A stretch of DNA of 64,000 bases from Paratinospora sagittata. Its lineage: Eukaryota; Streptophyta; Magnoliopsida; Ranunculales; Menispermaceae. Positions within the stretch are counted from its first letter, which is position 1. Each line of letters starts with the position of its first letter. The translations under genes and the position numbers were made by a program. The notes beneath the pieces were generated by a model. It made no database searches, had not been told where the DNA came from, and saw only the letters and a program-made list of their open reading frames with translations. Location: NCBI GenBank assembly GCA_035771175.1, contig CM069593.1:1730461-1794460 (forward strand). The letters are read 5' to 3'. Shown here piece by piece: positions 24,403 to 37,993 of the stretch.

Positions 24403-27400
24403 TTATAACTCCAAGTTTGTTGAGAAACTGAGAGTATGACATTCCAGATTCCCTATGTTTAGCTGCACAAAGTACACATGGATAAAAGCGAAGAAACAAT
24501 TTATAAATATAGACGGGAACTTTAGCTGCACTAAAGCAATATAACACTCTTGGTATGACATTTGAAGTGCTGCTGGAAAGATGAAACTATGTAGTACAAT
24601 TCCCCTTTTTTTTACGCTTTTTCCCAATAAAGTGGGAAATTTGTCTAAAATATTTTATACAACTAAAACCAACAGGCAGAATATTCAGCAGTTTAATCTT
24701 ATTTCCAAGAATTATGGCAGCTTGAGTAAAGGTGAAAAGAGCTTACCACAACAGCAACTCCTGATTTGCAAAATTTAGGAATGCTGATGAGTCTTACCAT
24801 CTGACCCTCAGATCCTGCAGTTAATGAACATTTAATACAATACCCTTTAGACATAAAGAAAAGAGTTATTTCTTGTCTAAGAATGGAAGAAAGTACCTGT
24901 TAACAAACGGGACTCATATTTGTTTTGGTTACCAACAAAGTAAACATGTGGACAGCTCTCCACGAAGAAGGGATCCCTATCAGTGAAGGGATAACACCCT
25001 GAGGACAGAATATTCAACTTAAAACAAAGTCAGAGCCAAATCAGAAACACTCTTATGGAGTGAATACCAAAGATTAAAATCCAGCATAAAAACTGTGTAC
25101 AGGCCTGTATGTTAAAGAAAAAGGAAATGAAAAAAGTTGGTATAAGTAGATATTACCGAGAGTGTTAGGCGCTGTTGGTGCTATATGCCTCCACCTTAAT
25201 TGCCTTTCTAAAAATTCAAGTTTATCTTTTGCATCTGAGTACTTCTCAAGATCGTCTATGTTTTGACCCGATGTTCCGAGGAACCTTAAGACCAGTAGGA
25301 GGGCCATGTCAACACAAATTCACTTCTTGTAAGAACAATGGAGTGATAATGTTAGCTTACCTGACACTGTCAAGCTCAAATAAGTGAGGATTTGTACATG
25401 GTGTGAAAGTATTGTAAGCTGATGCCCCAGGAAAAAGGCATCGATGCAGAGGCTGAACAACACAAACAATTACATTGATCATAAAACATATTTTTGCAAG
25501 TAGCTGTATCATTCACATACAAATCAAAAGATTAGGAAAGACCTGTTGAGGCAAGGAAAAGTTTGCAGGGTCACTGGGTCCAGGCATGATATCCAAAGGT
25601 ACAGCTGCAGCAAGCTGCAAGCAAAGAAGTCCATGGATCAAAATACAACAGGCATGCCACTAAGAAAAAGAGGAACTGTTCAATTTTATGGCCAAAAAGA
25701 GAACCTGAGTTAACAAGATATCAAGTTCTTTGATTGGCTCAGATAGTCTGGACATATCCTTTGCAGCCAAGGTCTGCATATATTCAGAATATATCATTCA
25801 ATTAAGGAAAATCTTGGTGCTATCATATCAAATACAAAGGTAAATACACCAGCTGATCACCAATTACGTACACAGCTACCTGCATGGATGTATCAGTTCA
25901 TAAAAATTCAAAATAGTTTCTCATAAAAGACTGTACATGTCACCTAATTCATGAAGGAAATCACATGCATGATGCATTGTATTTGAATAAAAAAAAACAA
26001 TATAATAGCATTTTCAAAAACAAATATCTCAGATGTATCATCAAGAAAAATGGGAAGAATATCTAGTAAATGGATATCCAGAACTTACGACTATAACATT
26101 ATAAAGTAATAACTATCAAAATTTGCCATACATCAAGATTACCGGTCCATTAAGAAGGCTGAGTGGGTTTTCAACAGAATTTCCAGCAATAACTACACGG
26201 ACTATCTGAGATGCAATTGTTTGCTCCTGGGAAATTAACAAGTCTCATTAGTAATAGGTGTTACAATTAATAATATGCAAATGACCAAAGAAAACAGAAG
26301 AGGAAAGAAAAGATCGCAAAGGTCTCACATTCTCGTCCCCTAGATGTCCAGTAATATGGTCGACCAAAAGCTGGAATTGGAGAGGATTAGAGTTGCTGCA
26401 TCCAACACTTAGTCCCGAAAGAAAAACCACATATTTGTCTTCTCCTGGCATGCAAACAAAGCCGTAAAACATTAAAAGTAACCCAAGCATACGACCACTA
26501 AAACCTTCTCACAAAGAATAAAAGGATGCACCATTAATACACCCTACCAAAGACGTTGCAACAAAAGCAGAGGGCCACGGCTAATGAAGCATTAAAATTA
26601 TAGCAGGCAATTCAATGTTGGAACTGGATAATTCTAGCTAACTAAAGTGGTTAAAAACTTATCTTAAATTGTAAAAGCATCAGATAAATGGCAAGAGAAA
26701 GCAATGGAACCACTTGAATACAATAGCAAGGGAAGTATAATTATATGGTGGACAAATTGAAATACACGCCAGTTCCATAAATATCAAAATCCATGCATAA
26801 AAAATATTTCTAAGACAAAGGAAATGATAGAAGATTCAAACAGGGATTTCTTTACTAAGGCATTACTTGAGTCAACAGATGGCTCAATTTGGGGGGGCAG
26901 ACCAGCTTCAAAAATATCAAGAACCAAAAAATCACCAGCACTGGTTTCCTTTCCATGAAGAGCCGCTACAATCCCTGTCAAACAATAAACTCTTACATAA
27001 TTGATATATTCTGAAATACCATCTCATAAAAATATGAAATAATCGTACGGAACAGTCAAAAATCAGTAGATCAAATGCTATCCTTATCCGCTAAAAACAT
27101 TGAATGTGTATCAAGTGGCATTTTCCCATTTCAAGGATAGTAAAGAATCACTTATTCCACTCATCAAGTGAAATGTTCAAAATGATTACGGACCTGTTAC
27201 AAACATCGATGGGGAAATCACATCCCCACCAAGCTTAACTCTTCCACTCTCGTCTTCCAAAACAAGGTTATCATCGGGATGCATAAAATTGTGAGGTTTC
27301 ACAATTGGAACAACAGATCTCTGCAATTTTTTTTAGAAAAAATTTGCATTTATAACTTAGAAAATACAGTTTATACCCATTTAAATAAGTACTGTTATGT

Positions 27401-28139
27401 AAATGACTTCATTACCTCTTTAGAGTATTCATCAAGAATGCAAGGCTTGAGTTTCATGTGTTTGTACAAAGTCCCAACAATGATGCACTCTTTGCCCTTT
27501 TCAAGCCCCAAAACAGAACAAACTGCAGACAAAATCGTGGTAATAAACCCAAACCCTAGATCAGTATTTAAATAAACAAAAAAGCAGACCCTAAAACACC
27601 AAAATCTCTAATTGAAAATGCCAAAACCCTAATCCAATCACAGCTAATACCAGAAACAATAACGTCCTCAGTATTATTCACCCAAAATTTATCAACACCC
27701 ATCATCAATTACATACATATAGATACGGATATTAAAAAAAAAAAAAAAAAGGAAAATTGGGATAAAATTGAAGAGAAAACAAAAAGGGTGGAATTGAAAA
27801 ATGAAATGAAATTGCGGGTTACCGGGTAAATGAGGTTTCCACTTGTCGACGAGAGAGTAGTAAAGATTTCGCAAGTTGTGAAGGCGAGCGAAGTATATTT
27901 GACTGTACTGCTGTCCCGTATATTTCTCGTTCTGAATCCCAAATCTCTCGTCCTTCCAATTGAAAAAATGAAATTATAATTTGGAAAAAAAAAATTAAAA
28001 AAAAGAAAAAGTTTTTGATTTGAGGAACGACGGTAAGTAAAGACAACAATGGTGAAGAAATTATTTAAGAAAAAAAAAAAAAAGAGGGTACCATGGATTG
28101 ATAGATAGAGTGTTTTCTCTGGAGATTGTTGGCTACCAT
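24403..28139 (-). CDS. POLD2: DNA polymerase delta subunit 2 (small/B subunit)
   Basis: Fourteen exons on the minus strand: 28139-28092, 27952-27823, 27522-27416, 27320-27194, 26974-26867, 26444-26329, 26226-26143, 25773-25705, 25614-25543, 25452-25361, 25284-25157, 24998-24897, 24814-24747 and 24462-24403. They join in frame to 436 residues, close to the usual length of plant POLD2. The protein scaffolds the lagging-strand replicative polymerase by linking the catalytic subunit to the other accessory subunits in the nucleus. An N-terminal OB-fold region ([39 protein letters not shown]) precedes the inactive phosphoesterase domain. That domain includes [53 protein letters not shown] and [14 protein letters not shown]. 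The C-terminus [11 protein letters not shown] matches the family. It lies head to head with NSE4A. Confidence 0.96.
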
Positions 28140-29282
28140 GGCTTCTTTTGGGCGGGAAAGAAAATAATGAAAACGAAGTCGATAATACTTATTATAATCA
28201 CCGATGAGCAACGAAGTTGCCAATACAAGTGCGATCCAACTCAGTTCAACAAAGGATAAGCGTTTTTCGTAGAACAAAATCTTTAAGCGATTTTTTTATA
28301 AAAATTTAAAAAGTAATCCAGTTTTAGGAAACAATTAAAAAAAAATTAATTATTTCTGGATCCTCAAGCAAAGGATTTTTTCTGTTTTATAAAAACAAGT
28401 GTTTGTTCTCAAAAAAAATTTCAAAAACAGTTTTTAAGTCATTATGAACTAAACAAGTTTTTATCATTTTTTTTTACTTTTTATTTTTAAATATAATAAA
28501 ATAAATTTAAATTAAATGTCAAACACAGCCTAAATCATCTTTTTCATATATTTTCCATATTTAGATTTTCAGATCCTATAAATAGATTTAAAATATAATA
28601 TTAAACATATTTTTAAAAACTACAAATTAATTTAAGATAAGATTGAAATCTAAGTTTTTTTTTTCTTCACATTTTATTATTTTCATTACCATCTTTCTTT
28701 ATTTTTTTTAATTGCGCATAGAGTTCACAAACATTATCTATCACATGATAAATGATATCGATATTATCACTTATCATATTACCAACAACATAAAAAAAAA
28801 TATAGGAAAGTATAAAACAGGATTTAAAAAGACGACATAAAAAAAAACACACAAACTCAAAACTACCCCAATTTAAATATTAATTAAACTACTTAAAAAA
28901 TTTAAATATTAATATAATCATAAAGAAGTTTAAGAGATCAATTTTAAAAGTTTAACAAAAATAGTGACACCCATTTTCTTATAAATTTGCAGCATGCACA
29001 AAAAGATCTTTTTGTACCAGAAATTAATTTGTTTGTTTAAAAAGCGAATTATGAGGTACAGTTAAGAGACTCATTACAAGTTTAAATCCGTTGTTGTCTA
29101 TTTTTATTAGGAGATGCGTTATTGTTCTTATAAATATTCGAATCCGAAAAAATAAGTCTCGTCCCAAAAAGATAAAAATTGGTATAAAAAAAAAAGTAGG
29201 AAATATTAAACATATTTATTTGAGAAATATTTACACCAAATATTTTTTTTTCCTATGCAACTTCCAAATTTTTTATTTCTAT

Positions 29283-29317
<35 letters not shown>

Positions 29318-29419
29318 AGAGAACGGTATTTGAAATTCTAGAATTTCAAAAGAGCGGGATTAGGGTTTCCTTGTATGCGTCTGTGTGTGTTCTTCGCAAG
29401 AAGTCAAGGTTTCTGAATT
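28140..29419. promoter_or_regulatory. Shared divergent promoter region of POLD2 and NSE4A
   Basis: These 1,280 bp separate two divergent start codons, so both promoters must lie here unless a leader extends further. The centre is very AT-rich with no ORF of note. A (GA)n run at 29286-29313 sits about 110 bp upstream of the NSE4A start, and TTAGGGTTT at about 29360 resembles the telo-box of plant replication and translation genes. Shared control is possible but unproven. Confidence 0.5.
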
Positions 29420-30174
29420 ATGCCGACGGTCGTGAAGCGAGAGCCTCATAGCGGCAGAGCCGGAGGAAAAGAGACTAGAAGAGAACCAAGAATTGTGAAA
29501 CGAGAGAGAGGAAATACTACTAGTAATAGTAACTATGGTAACAATGGTAATGATGTTGAAAAGGGGCGAGGAACGCAGAGCAGTGATGGTGTATCGGAAC
29601 AAGGCGTGGTGGAAAGGCGAGTTCTTCGGTCGCGGTATCTCGCTGTGAAGAATTTGATCAATGGTATGAGATTTCTAGGGTTCCTTGATCATTAATCATG
29701 GATTAGAGGGCGTGATTTGTGTTGATTGTTGATTTCTTGGGGTTTCTTTTTGGTTGCAGATGAAAAAGAGGATATATCGAGAGTGGATTCTGATAAGTTC
29801 AAGTCGATCATCAGCGAGGTGGAGAATTTGCATCAACTAGGTATTTTTTGAAAGAGAAAAACTCAATTCTTTGTTACTTCCTTGTGATTTAGTTGATAAA
29901 ATGTTGTATTTCATGCTAAGATATTCTGATGAGGCTTACATTGTTGATTTAGTTGCGTAGAGCAAAGGAGGTATAATTGTTTTTACCTCTTCTATGATAG
30001 ATTTATTTTCATGTTCTTGCACCTACCTAATGATGTACATGTGAGCATGGTATTGGAGCTAAATCATTTTGGGATGATCTTTGTAACCGCTAAGCCTATT
30101 TAATGGTTATGATTGAAGTCCTGAGCATGCCATGTTCATATATCAGGATCCATCCACTTTTTAGTTTGGTTCAA

Positions 30175-30225
<51 letters not shown>

Positions 30226-32707
30226 TTATGCATATTTTTAAATTCTGACTATAAAAAGATGATGATGTTCTCTTATCTCTGGTTTTTGGGGCTTTGTAGT
30301 TCAGAAGCCAAGGGAGCAAGTTGCCGATGCAGAGGCTCTTTTGGACATAGCCAACACCTTGGTAACCTCTGTCAGGTCACATAGCAATGAAGGAGTTACT
30401 CCTTCGGATTTCATTACTTCTCTGCTTGAAAATTGCATGCAACAAAATGGAGGTTCAAGCACAGTGGAACCCAGGACATCTATAAACTGGGGAAACATTG
30501 GTTTATCTGTCGCTCACATTTTTAAGAAAGTCCCTGGTTGCTGCACTATGTAAGTGTGCAATATTATTTTTCATGATGAATGAAGTTTCTCTTCTTGGCT
30601 CTTGGCTTATAGTTTATTTAAAAAATGTATTAATTATTTATTTGTTTTTATTGATTGAGGCTTGGGCCTATGAATACTGAACTAAAGCAGCGAAAGGCTG
30701 TTGTTCGGCAAAAACGTGTGAAGCCAACAGAAAGTGCTCGTCCTGAAGAGGTAAGTTTGCTTTTCTTCTGTATGTTTATAGCTGATCTATGCAATAAGAC
30801 CTTTTTGGTAAACTTGGTTCGTGTTGAAGTTAGCCATAAATTCTTTGTGCCGTGGGATTCAATCAGGGTTGAAATTAATGTAGAGGATAAAGTTTTGACT
30901 TCAGGAGAATAGATGGCATGGAGATTTAATCATTGTGTAAATTTTCATAGTCTTTTTTACTTTATTAGAGTTTTTTTATTGTAAACTCTCTGTTGCATGG
31001 ACTGATGAGGTTGTCTAGTGACTTGAGCTCTTGGTAAAGCTTAGCAATGAAAATTTGGATGTTAAGAAAAACTTTGGTGCTTGGTTGATGAAAATCTTCT
31101 ACTACTTCCAGTAGTTGGAGTCTATGTTACTCAGACTCTTTACTTTAGCCCGACGTACCGTGTTTGACATTTCACGATACGACATGTGTATGGGATATGT
31201 GTCCGACACTTTAAATTTTAGAATATTACTATGTAGATTCTCCAATGAAAAGAAAAGAAAGCATGAAAGAAGACAATGTCTAGTAGGTGAAATACACTTG
31301 AGTGGGATAACAAAACAAACAATAAATGAGAAAAAAAGAAAAAGAAAGAAAAGAATAACATATAATGTAGTCGAGTCCTCGTATCCCAAAATTTGAAAAT
31401 GAACAAGTCGGACCTCTAGATATGTACCCGTATCCAATACCCATACCTGAGTCTAGGTAACATAGGTTGGAGTTGGGTGCTTGCTGATGATGAATTATGA
31501 GCTTCTTCCCAGTAAATTTCTATGGGGATTCATTTATGGCAGCCTTTCAAAGCTTTATTGTAAAGTTTTACTTTTCTTCTTTTTTTACCAAATGATAGAA
31601 AATATGTTATGACCAACCAGGAATGCCAAAATGTGCTGGATTGGTAGGTTCATAAATTATTTAGACCTGCATAGCCAAAGTAAATGGAAATTTAATGGTA
31701 ACAAATTGACAGGTACTCCTATTAAAGGCTTGAATTTCCAAATGGAAATTAAAGGAGTTAATTAAGTGCTTTGTTTTTAAAATGATGCATGTCCCTTATC
31801 TCTGTTCTCTGCATTTCACAAATCTCGTGGTTTCTTGTGCAGCTTGAGGGCAACGCAGAGGAGAAAACTGACACTGACAAGAACATGTCAACCATGTTTG
31901 ATATATTGAGGAAGAAAAGGAGTGTCAAGCTTGAACATCTGATTTTGAATAGAAACTCCTTTGCTCAGACAGTGGAGAATCTATTTGCTCTGTCATTCCT
32001 GGTCAAAGATGGGCGTGTTGAAATAACAGTGGACCAAAATGGTCATCATCTAGTTTGTAAGATCCATTACAAACTCTTAAAACTTTTGTTTCATTTATTT
32101 CCATGGCTTGTTTGTTGTTTCTTACTGCTTTGTCTTTTACTTGTAGTTCCAAGGAATGCCCCTGCTGCCCATGCAGTTGTTTCTGGGGAGGTCTCTTACA
32201 GCCATTTTGTCTTCAGATTTGATTTTAAAGATTGGAAGGTTTGTGATGGAAATTGGAACTTTTATTTGTTATGGCATTTTCTTTTGTTTAATTATGGACA
32301 TTTAGACATGGAAGCAGCCCTTTCTGATACAGTATTTCTTGCATGTTATTTTTTTATCATCTGAATTGCAGTTTTATTTCAAATTTTCTCTCTTGACCTT
32401 TTTTTTTTGTTTTAGTGCATGTATCTAATTGCCGTTGTTGATTTGTATTTTGCAGTTGATGGCAGAAATGGTGCAAATAGGTGAGGAAGTGATGCCGCAT
32501 CGTACTCAACCAAGCACTTTAACTGGTTCTCAGGAGGAGCCAACTCCTGTAGATTCACAGGCAGCAGGCCCTACAACACCAATTAGAAAGTTAACTCGGA
32601 ATCGAGGCCGGGTTTTACAAGAACAAGTTGTAGAAGACTCACCAGAAAATGAAAATGAAATTTCTAAAGCAGCTGCCATTCGAAAGGGAAAGCGAAGGCT
32701 CCAATGA
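29420..32707 (+). CDS. NSE4A: NSE4 kleisin subunit of the SMC5/6 complex
   Basis: Seven exons: 29420-29663, 29760-29840, 30300-30549, 30660-30750, 31843-32056, 32147-32238 and 32456-32707. All junctions are in frame, giving 407 residues. NSE4 is the kleisin bridging the SMC5 and SMC6 heads and works in DNA repair, replication-stress response and meiosis in the nucleus. The N-terminus is basic and low-complexity with an [16 protein letters not shown] start to the conserved part. The middle shows [20 protein letters not shown] and [20 protein letters not shown]. The Nse4 C-terminal domain has [17 protein letters not shown] and [21 protein letters not shown] polar basic tail ends GKRRLQ. A 344-bp MITE lies in intron 4. 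The start is the first in-frame ATG in exon 1. Confidence 0.94.
31122..31465 (+). mobile_element. MITE with CTATGTTAC termini, 8-bp duplication
   Basis: This 344-bp element in NSE4A intron 4 has terminal inverted repeats: CTATGTTACTCAGACTC at the left and CTATGTTACCTAGACTC when the right end is reverse-complemented. The target-site duplication GTTGGAGT is exact, at 31114-31121 and 31466-31473. The interior carries GTGTCCGACAC and a purine-rich stretch but no transposase. A second copy, split by another insertion, lies at 61679-63156, and a fragment near 56718. Confidence 0.88.
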
Positions 32708-33442
32708 AATGGGTGTATATAAAATGCTGTGTACTCCACTTTTTTCTGTTTATGGGGCTGCAGAGCTGTCTTTTAAGTTATAGGCTAATAGCTTAATTTT
32801 GTTACTGTATATAAGCGTGTGAAGTCCAAATTTTGTAAGATAATTTTGGTTCTTCCAATTGGACTCTTAACCGATTTAAGACTCCGTTTACTACAATAGA
32901 CAGTTGGCCCTTTATAGACTTTTGGGTGATGTTTGATAAGTTTACTTTTGATTTTGATTTGATATGGGTTTCCTACATCTAAAAAAATTAGTACATCAAA
33001 TGGAGTTTCTATTTTATGAAAAATGTTCAATGAATACACACTAAAAATTCGTACAATACAGTTGTACTTTGCGTTGTAATGTTACTGCTCAAATTCTTTT
33101 ATTGCAGTTTTCATTCCATTAGTTAAAAGAAAGATACTAGGAAGTCATGATTTTGTTGTCATACAGAAAAACCCAGTTCATTCTTTTGCAAAAATGAGAA
33201 GGAATTTCAAGAACAAGAAATCTAGAAAACCTCATTCCTCATTATGGCAGAAGTTGCACTGGCAAAGAAAATGTGAAACCTTTGTGCTGTTATACAGAGT
33301 ATTAAATATTCTTCCTGAGAAATGAAACAAACGCCCTCAATTTGGAAACGGGGAAGTTAATTTAACCTAACCTTGCTGCAAGAAAGGCAAACAAAAACAA
33401 AAATCCTAATGAAACTTCGTTCCAGGTTAAGCAGTTTATTCT
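32708..33442. other. Convergent 3' flanks of NSE4A and enoyl-ACP reductase
   Basis: No gene was found. The region should contain both polyadenylation sites. Nothing else stood out. Confidence 0.6.
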
Positions 33443-36400
33443 CTAGCTCTGAGTGTATTTCGGAATGTTGAGGTCCTTAAATATTGGGCTGTCAATTCCC
33501 ACACCCATTGCATTCAGACCATTGTCGACGTAAATGACTGCTCCAGTGATAGCTGAAGCCAATGGAGATGCCAAGAAGGCAGCAGTATTTCCCACCTCAT
33601 CTGCCACATTTTATTTCCAAGTTTTGTAAGATTTGAGTACAAAAGAATAAAACCAGAAATTGTAGTTTCCGATATCATATTCTAAATGACTCACCTGCAG
33701 ATAGCTCCTTCTGCAAGGGTGCATTGGCTATTGAGTATTCAATCATTGTGTCAATAAACCCAATGGCTTTTGCTGCACGGCTTCTCAGTGGTCCTGAGGA
33801 TTTGTTACTTCTTATCAGAAAAAATTATGATGGGAAGACACATACTTTTAGCATCCTCCACATTATACCAACCAACATTTTATATCCTCTATAAGGGGAA
33901 AAAGTCAAAAAATAATAAAAATAAATAAATAAAGGAAAAAAAAAATGATTTTGAGGTGCAGTGAGTCAAGTCCATGAGGAAAGAGGGCCTATGAAGAAAT
34001 CTGGTAAAATCCATCTGGATCTCACATAGCAGCTACACATATCCTAGAATTAAAGTCAACCTCATTCTTTAAGCAAATTGTGATTACAGTCCCTCCCTAG
34101 TACCAAATTGAAAGATACCGTAGATTTCCCACAGAACAAAAGCATGCAGTACAAAGATTAGATGAAAGCATACCTGCAGATATTGTGTTAACTCTAATTT
34201 TATGCTGCCTTCCAGCTTCAAAAGCAAGCACCTGCATCAAGCAGAGAGTACAGTCAGTTCTGAATGTTGAGGTAAAAAGGTGTTAGAAGCGCCACATGTT
34301 AGTTACAGTATTAATTTAGCCAGCTTGGAATAAGAAACTTACACGGGTATCACTTTCTAAAGCAGCTTTAGCTGAACTCATGCCACCACCATACCTGCAT
34401 TTTGGAACAGTTTGAAACTACTATAGTCCTACCAAGAACCCGTTGGCTTAGGAGAATGATCAGGTAGTAAGCAAGACAGAAAGACATACCCTGGAATGAT
34501 TCTTTCAGAAGCAATATAAGTAAGAGAAAGTGATGAGCCACCTGCAACATTGACAATCACAAATTTCAGCTAGAATTAAATAATATTTAATCCACATAAA
34601 AATGCAAAATCAGCAGAGAAAATAATAGTATATTGCCCAATGGACAAGCATGCCTGGATTCATTATTGGAATGAAATGCTTGAGCAGTGAAACATAAGAA
34701 TAGCTTGATGCAGAGATAGCCGCCAGATATCCGTTCCTGGATGTTTCCAGTAAGGGTTTACTAACCTGTTTGAAAGTCGAACATTAGTACAATTCCAACA
34801 CGATTGTAGAAAAAAAAAAAAAAAAAAAAAAAAAAAGATTACGTGCCAAGTTGTACCTCTGGCCCGTTTGCAAGTGAGTGAACAAGGATGTCAATGGTCC
34901 CAAAGTCTTTTTTCACGGACTCAGCAACTTCCTATGAGAAGCCAAAATAGTTGATAAGTTGCTCATACCCAATTCATTACCCCCACTCGCATTATGAAAG
35001 CAACCAGCCAGTAATTAGAAACAAATTTCTCAATCAGGACACTCGTGGGACAACCAGCTTGACCAAAAAGTTGAACCGTGGTTGAAGGAAAGGAGTTAAT
35101 AAGCTATTTAATGAGAAATTGAAGAAAGGAAAGTCTTGGTACAAATGGCCCCCCTTGGAGAGAGAGAGAGAGAGACTGAATGACTATTTTTGGGTGCTTT
35201 GCAATGCCCTCGAATTGCAAACGTTAGAAAAGGAAATTGACAAGACCACAAGAAAATCAAAGCAGCACCACAACTCATCGACCCCAATGCTCAGATCTGA
35301 TGATAACGTTCCTCATAGACTCATAGTAGGTAGGTAGGGAGAGATCTGTCATTGGAAGAGTGAGCATTGAGAAGGGGATGGCTGTCTTTGCACAATACTT
35401 TTTGACGTGAGATTCATAGAACTAAGAGAAAGTTCCAAAGCGCAAGGCAGGGCTTACTAACTTACTAAGCTTTTGAATTAGGTGAGATGAAGATGATTAC
35501 AACAGAATGAAACATAGCAAGTTTAAGGCTTTAACAAGAAAGATGTAAATAACCTTTCATTATTAGAAGTAAATTATGAGTCACGGCATAGAATAAAAGG
35601 AGGGTGTCAATTTTCAATTATCCTTACAAAAAAACACCTAAGTCACAGCCAATAATCATCCAAATATATAAAGACAATTTTTGCTTGCAACCAACCAACA
35701 AACATTGCTAGAGCTCAATGTACAATTTTGAGATTAGATCAACTCCTAAGGAAAGTTTGAAAACAATAAATAGAGCAGTCTGGTGCACGAAACTCCTGCC
35801 TATGCAGGGTATAAGGATAAGAGTCATATGAATAAAACAATTAATGGTAATAATAAGGGGAGAGGACATCTAAAATAGAATGGAAAGAGACAAATGAAAA
35901 AGATATAAATCATTAAAATAAAGATTCAGCATTTGATAAATTCAGGTGGAGGAAGTGGATTCAAGTTGCTTATCCCACATGGTTAGGGAAATACTTTTTA
36001 AGTCATAGATGAAGATTATGATTGAGTGCAGACTGAAGCCAAATGCAATACCTTAACAGTCCAATCTGACGATCCTGCATAACGTTTGTTTGCTTTGACC
36101 TGCACATCAGTATATTGTACCATTTTAAATGATGGATTCAACTCTTGAATATATATTGCAGAGATTGCAGAAACTAGCTGATCAAATAATTACATCTTCA
36201 GGCACATCCTCGAGGCTGTCATAAACAGCATCTAATGGATATACTTTGGTGATTTCCATCAGAGAACCATCAGGTAACCTGCAAAAGACCAAAGTCCCAA
36301 TCAAAGGCCGTTTGCAGCCATCAAACCATTTTGTATGACAAAGGGAGAAAAAAGGTTCTTACACACGTGACTCGTCAAACTTCCCACGGCGCAGACTAGT

Positions 36401-37388
36401 CTCGAAGATGTTTAGTGCCTAAAGAAGGGCACACACTTTATAAGAATAGCCCATTTTTGGTGGTCATTTCAGGTAACTAAAATAATTATAAAGTGTAGGC
36501 TATTTGACATACAGGGACCCATGTGCCAACAAGGATTTCAGCACCAGCAGCAGCTAGAGATTTTGCTATTGCCCAACCATATCCATTGTCATCAGCCACG
36601 CCAGCAATAAATGCTTTCTTACCTGCAAGCAAGATCTAGAATATCAATCTAATGGTTTGTGAGATCCTAGCATGGGAGCAAGCATCATTTACTAAAGAAA
36701 AAATTGCAAGATTGACACTTCCGTCTTCTGGTTCTACAGAACCTGTGACATACAAAGAAGTTGTTTTAATTGATGGACAGTAAGAAACAACAGAAAAATC
36801 CATTCCACAGCTGTACTAAAATTCAAAGAAACTAATGCGGAAAAATTACAGAATAATTAACCTCTTCTATGATGTGGCTATGCAAGATTATGGTTTCCAT
36901 CATTGACTCCCTCAAATTCAAACATTTCATTATAACATAAGTTTGGAGATAACTAACTACATGCATTTCACTTACTCTATGCAAGAGTACATTTTACCCT
37001 TCTAAAGATCATCTTTTCACCATTAACATTTGCCTACATTTGTAATTTCACTAAAAAAACAGGACTAGAAATATGAATACATATATATTTGGGTGAGAGT
37101 TGTCCAACCTCTTAGATCAATGGGCAATCCTGGAGTAGAAATCTTGTCACTTGCCTTGGCCATTGCCTTCGGTATGACCTTATCAAGCACTTGACGAGTT
37201 GAATTGAAGCTCCGAACGAAAAGTTTCGCCGATGATATGCTTGCAGAACTAGTAAGCTTAGTCCATGAAGCCATTCTAAGCTCAGACCCTGAAACCGCCG
37301 CATTCGCCATGAACATCCTCCGAGAAGACGAAGAAATGCAGGGTCTCGCTGTCGTCATTTGCACACCAGAAGCCGCAGCAGCCGCCAT
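33443..37388 (-). CDS. MOD1: Chloroplast enoyl-[acyl-carrier-protein] reductase (NADH)
   Basis: Twelve exons on the minus strand: 37388-37109, 36622-36513, 36418-36363, 36278-36194, 36099-36052, 34931-34857, 34765-34654, 34541-34490, 34394-34343, 34231-34174, 33793-33695 and 33600-33443. They give 394 residues, close to the usual plant length. The enzyme reduces trans-2-enoyl-ACP with NADH, the last step of each plastid fatty-acid elongation cycle. The first ~75 residues are a Ser/Ala/Arg-rich transit peptide. Then come the NADH-binding [30 protein letters not shown], and the catalytic region [20 protein letters not shown] with the Tyr and Lys of plant enzymes. [19 protein letters not shown] and [13 protein letters not shown] follow. 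Intron 7 starts with GC rather than GT. A 5'-UTR intron from about 37709 to 37430 is likely. Confidence 0.97.
34809..34836. repeat. Poly(A) tract in an enoyl-ACP reductase intron
   Basis: About 28 consecutive A on the plus strand lie in intron 6, close to the exon 6 boundary. On the transcribed strand it is a long T run about 20 nt downstream of that exon's donor. It is probably a slippage-prone microsatellite. Confidence 0.8.
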
Positions 37389-37958
37389 CTTAATTATACT
37401 CAATACTGGAAAATTAAATTGAATCCTGCAGAAAAAGATTACCACTTTCATGCCTAATTTAAGAACAAAATCTCAAAAAAGAAAAAAAAAAAAAAAAACA
37501 TCTGATCTTTTCAGCTGCATTTTGCAGAGATAACAAAAATGTAAATCTTGCACCAAATTGTTCTTCAACACAGAGCACCAAATCAAGATTCAAAAAGATT
37601 CAAGATAGAGCGGATCTAACACCGAAATCTTGAAGAAAATTAAGATGCATTGGCTGTAAATCTGAGAAGTAGAACGAATCGAAGCCATTTCTAACAAAAT
37701 CTTACCTCTTTGTTAGCGAAATCGCCGTTGTGGTAGAGATGGACGGTGGGAGAAGAAATAAAGAGAAAATTTCTCTCTTCCTTCCTCGTAGTTATCAGCA
37801 GATGAATTGTTGGTAGAGACTGAGATTTATAAATGTTCCGATAAAACCGAGGTTAACTCTCTCTCCCTCTTTCGCTTGTTGGAGCTTTGGAAATGTCGAA
37901 CTAGATTGTTGAAAATTAAAGGTCTTTTAATTAATATTTAGGGTTTTGGGTTTAACAG

Positions 37959-37993
<35 letters not shown>

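Noticed and set aside
31102..31437. ORFs on both strands at 31.1-31.4 kb
   Set aside because: They lie within the 344-bp MITE and consist of Lys/Arg or Phe/Ser runs from its purine-rich interior.
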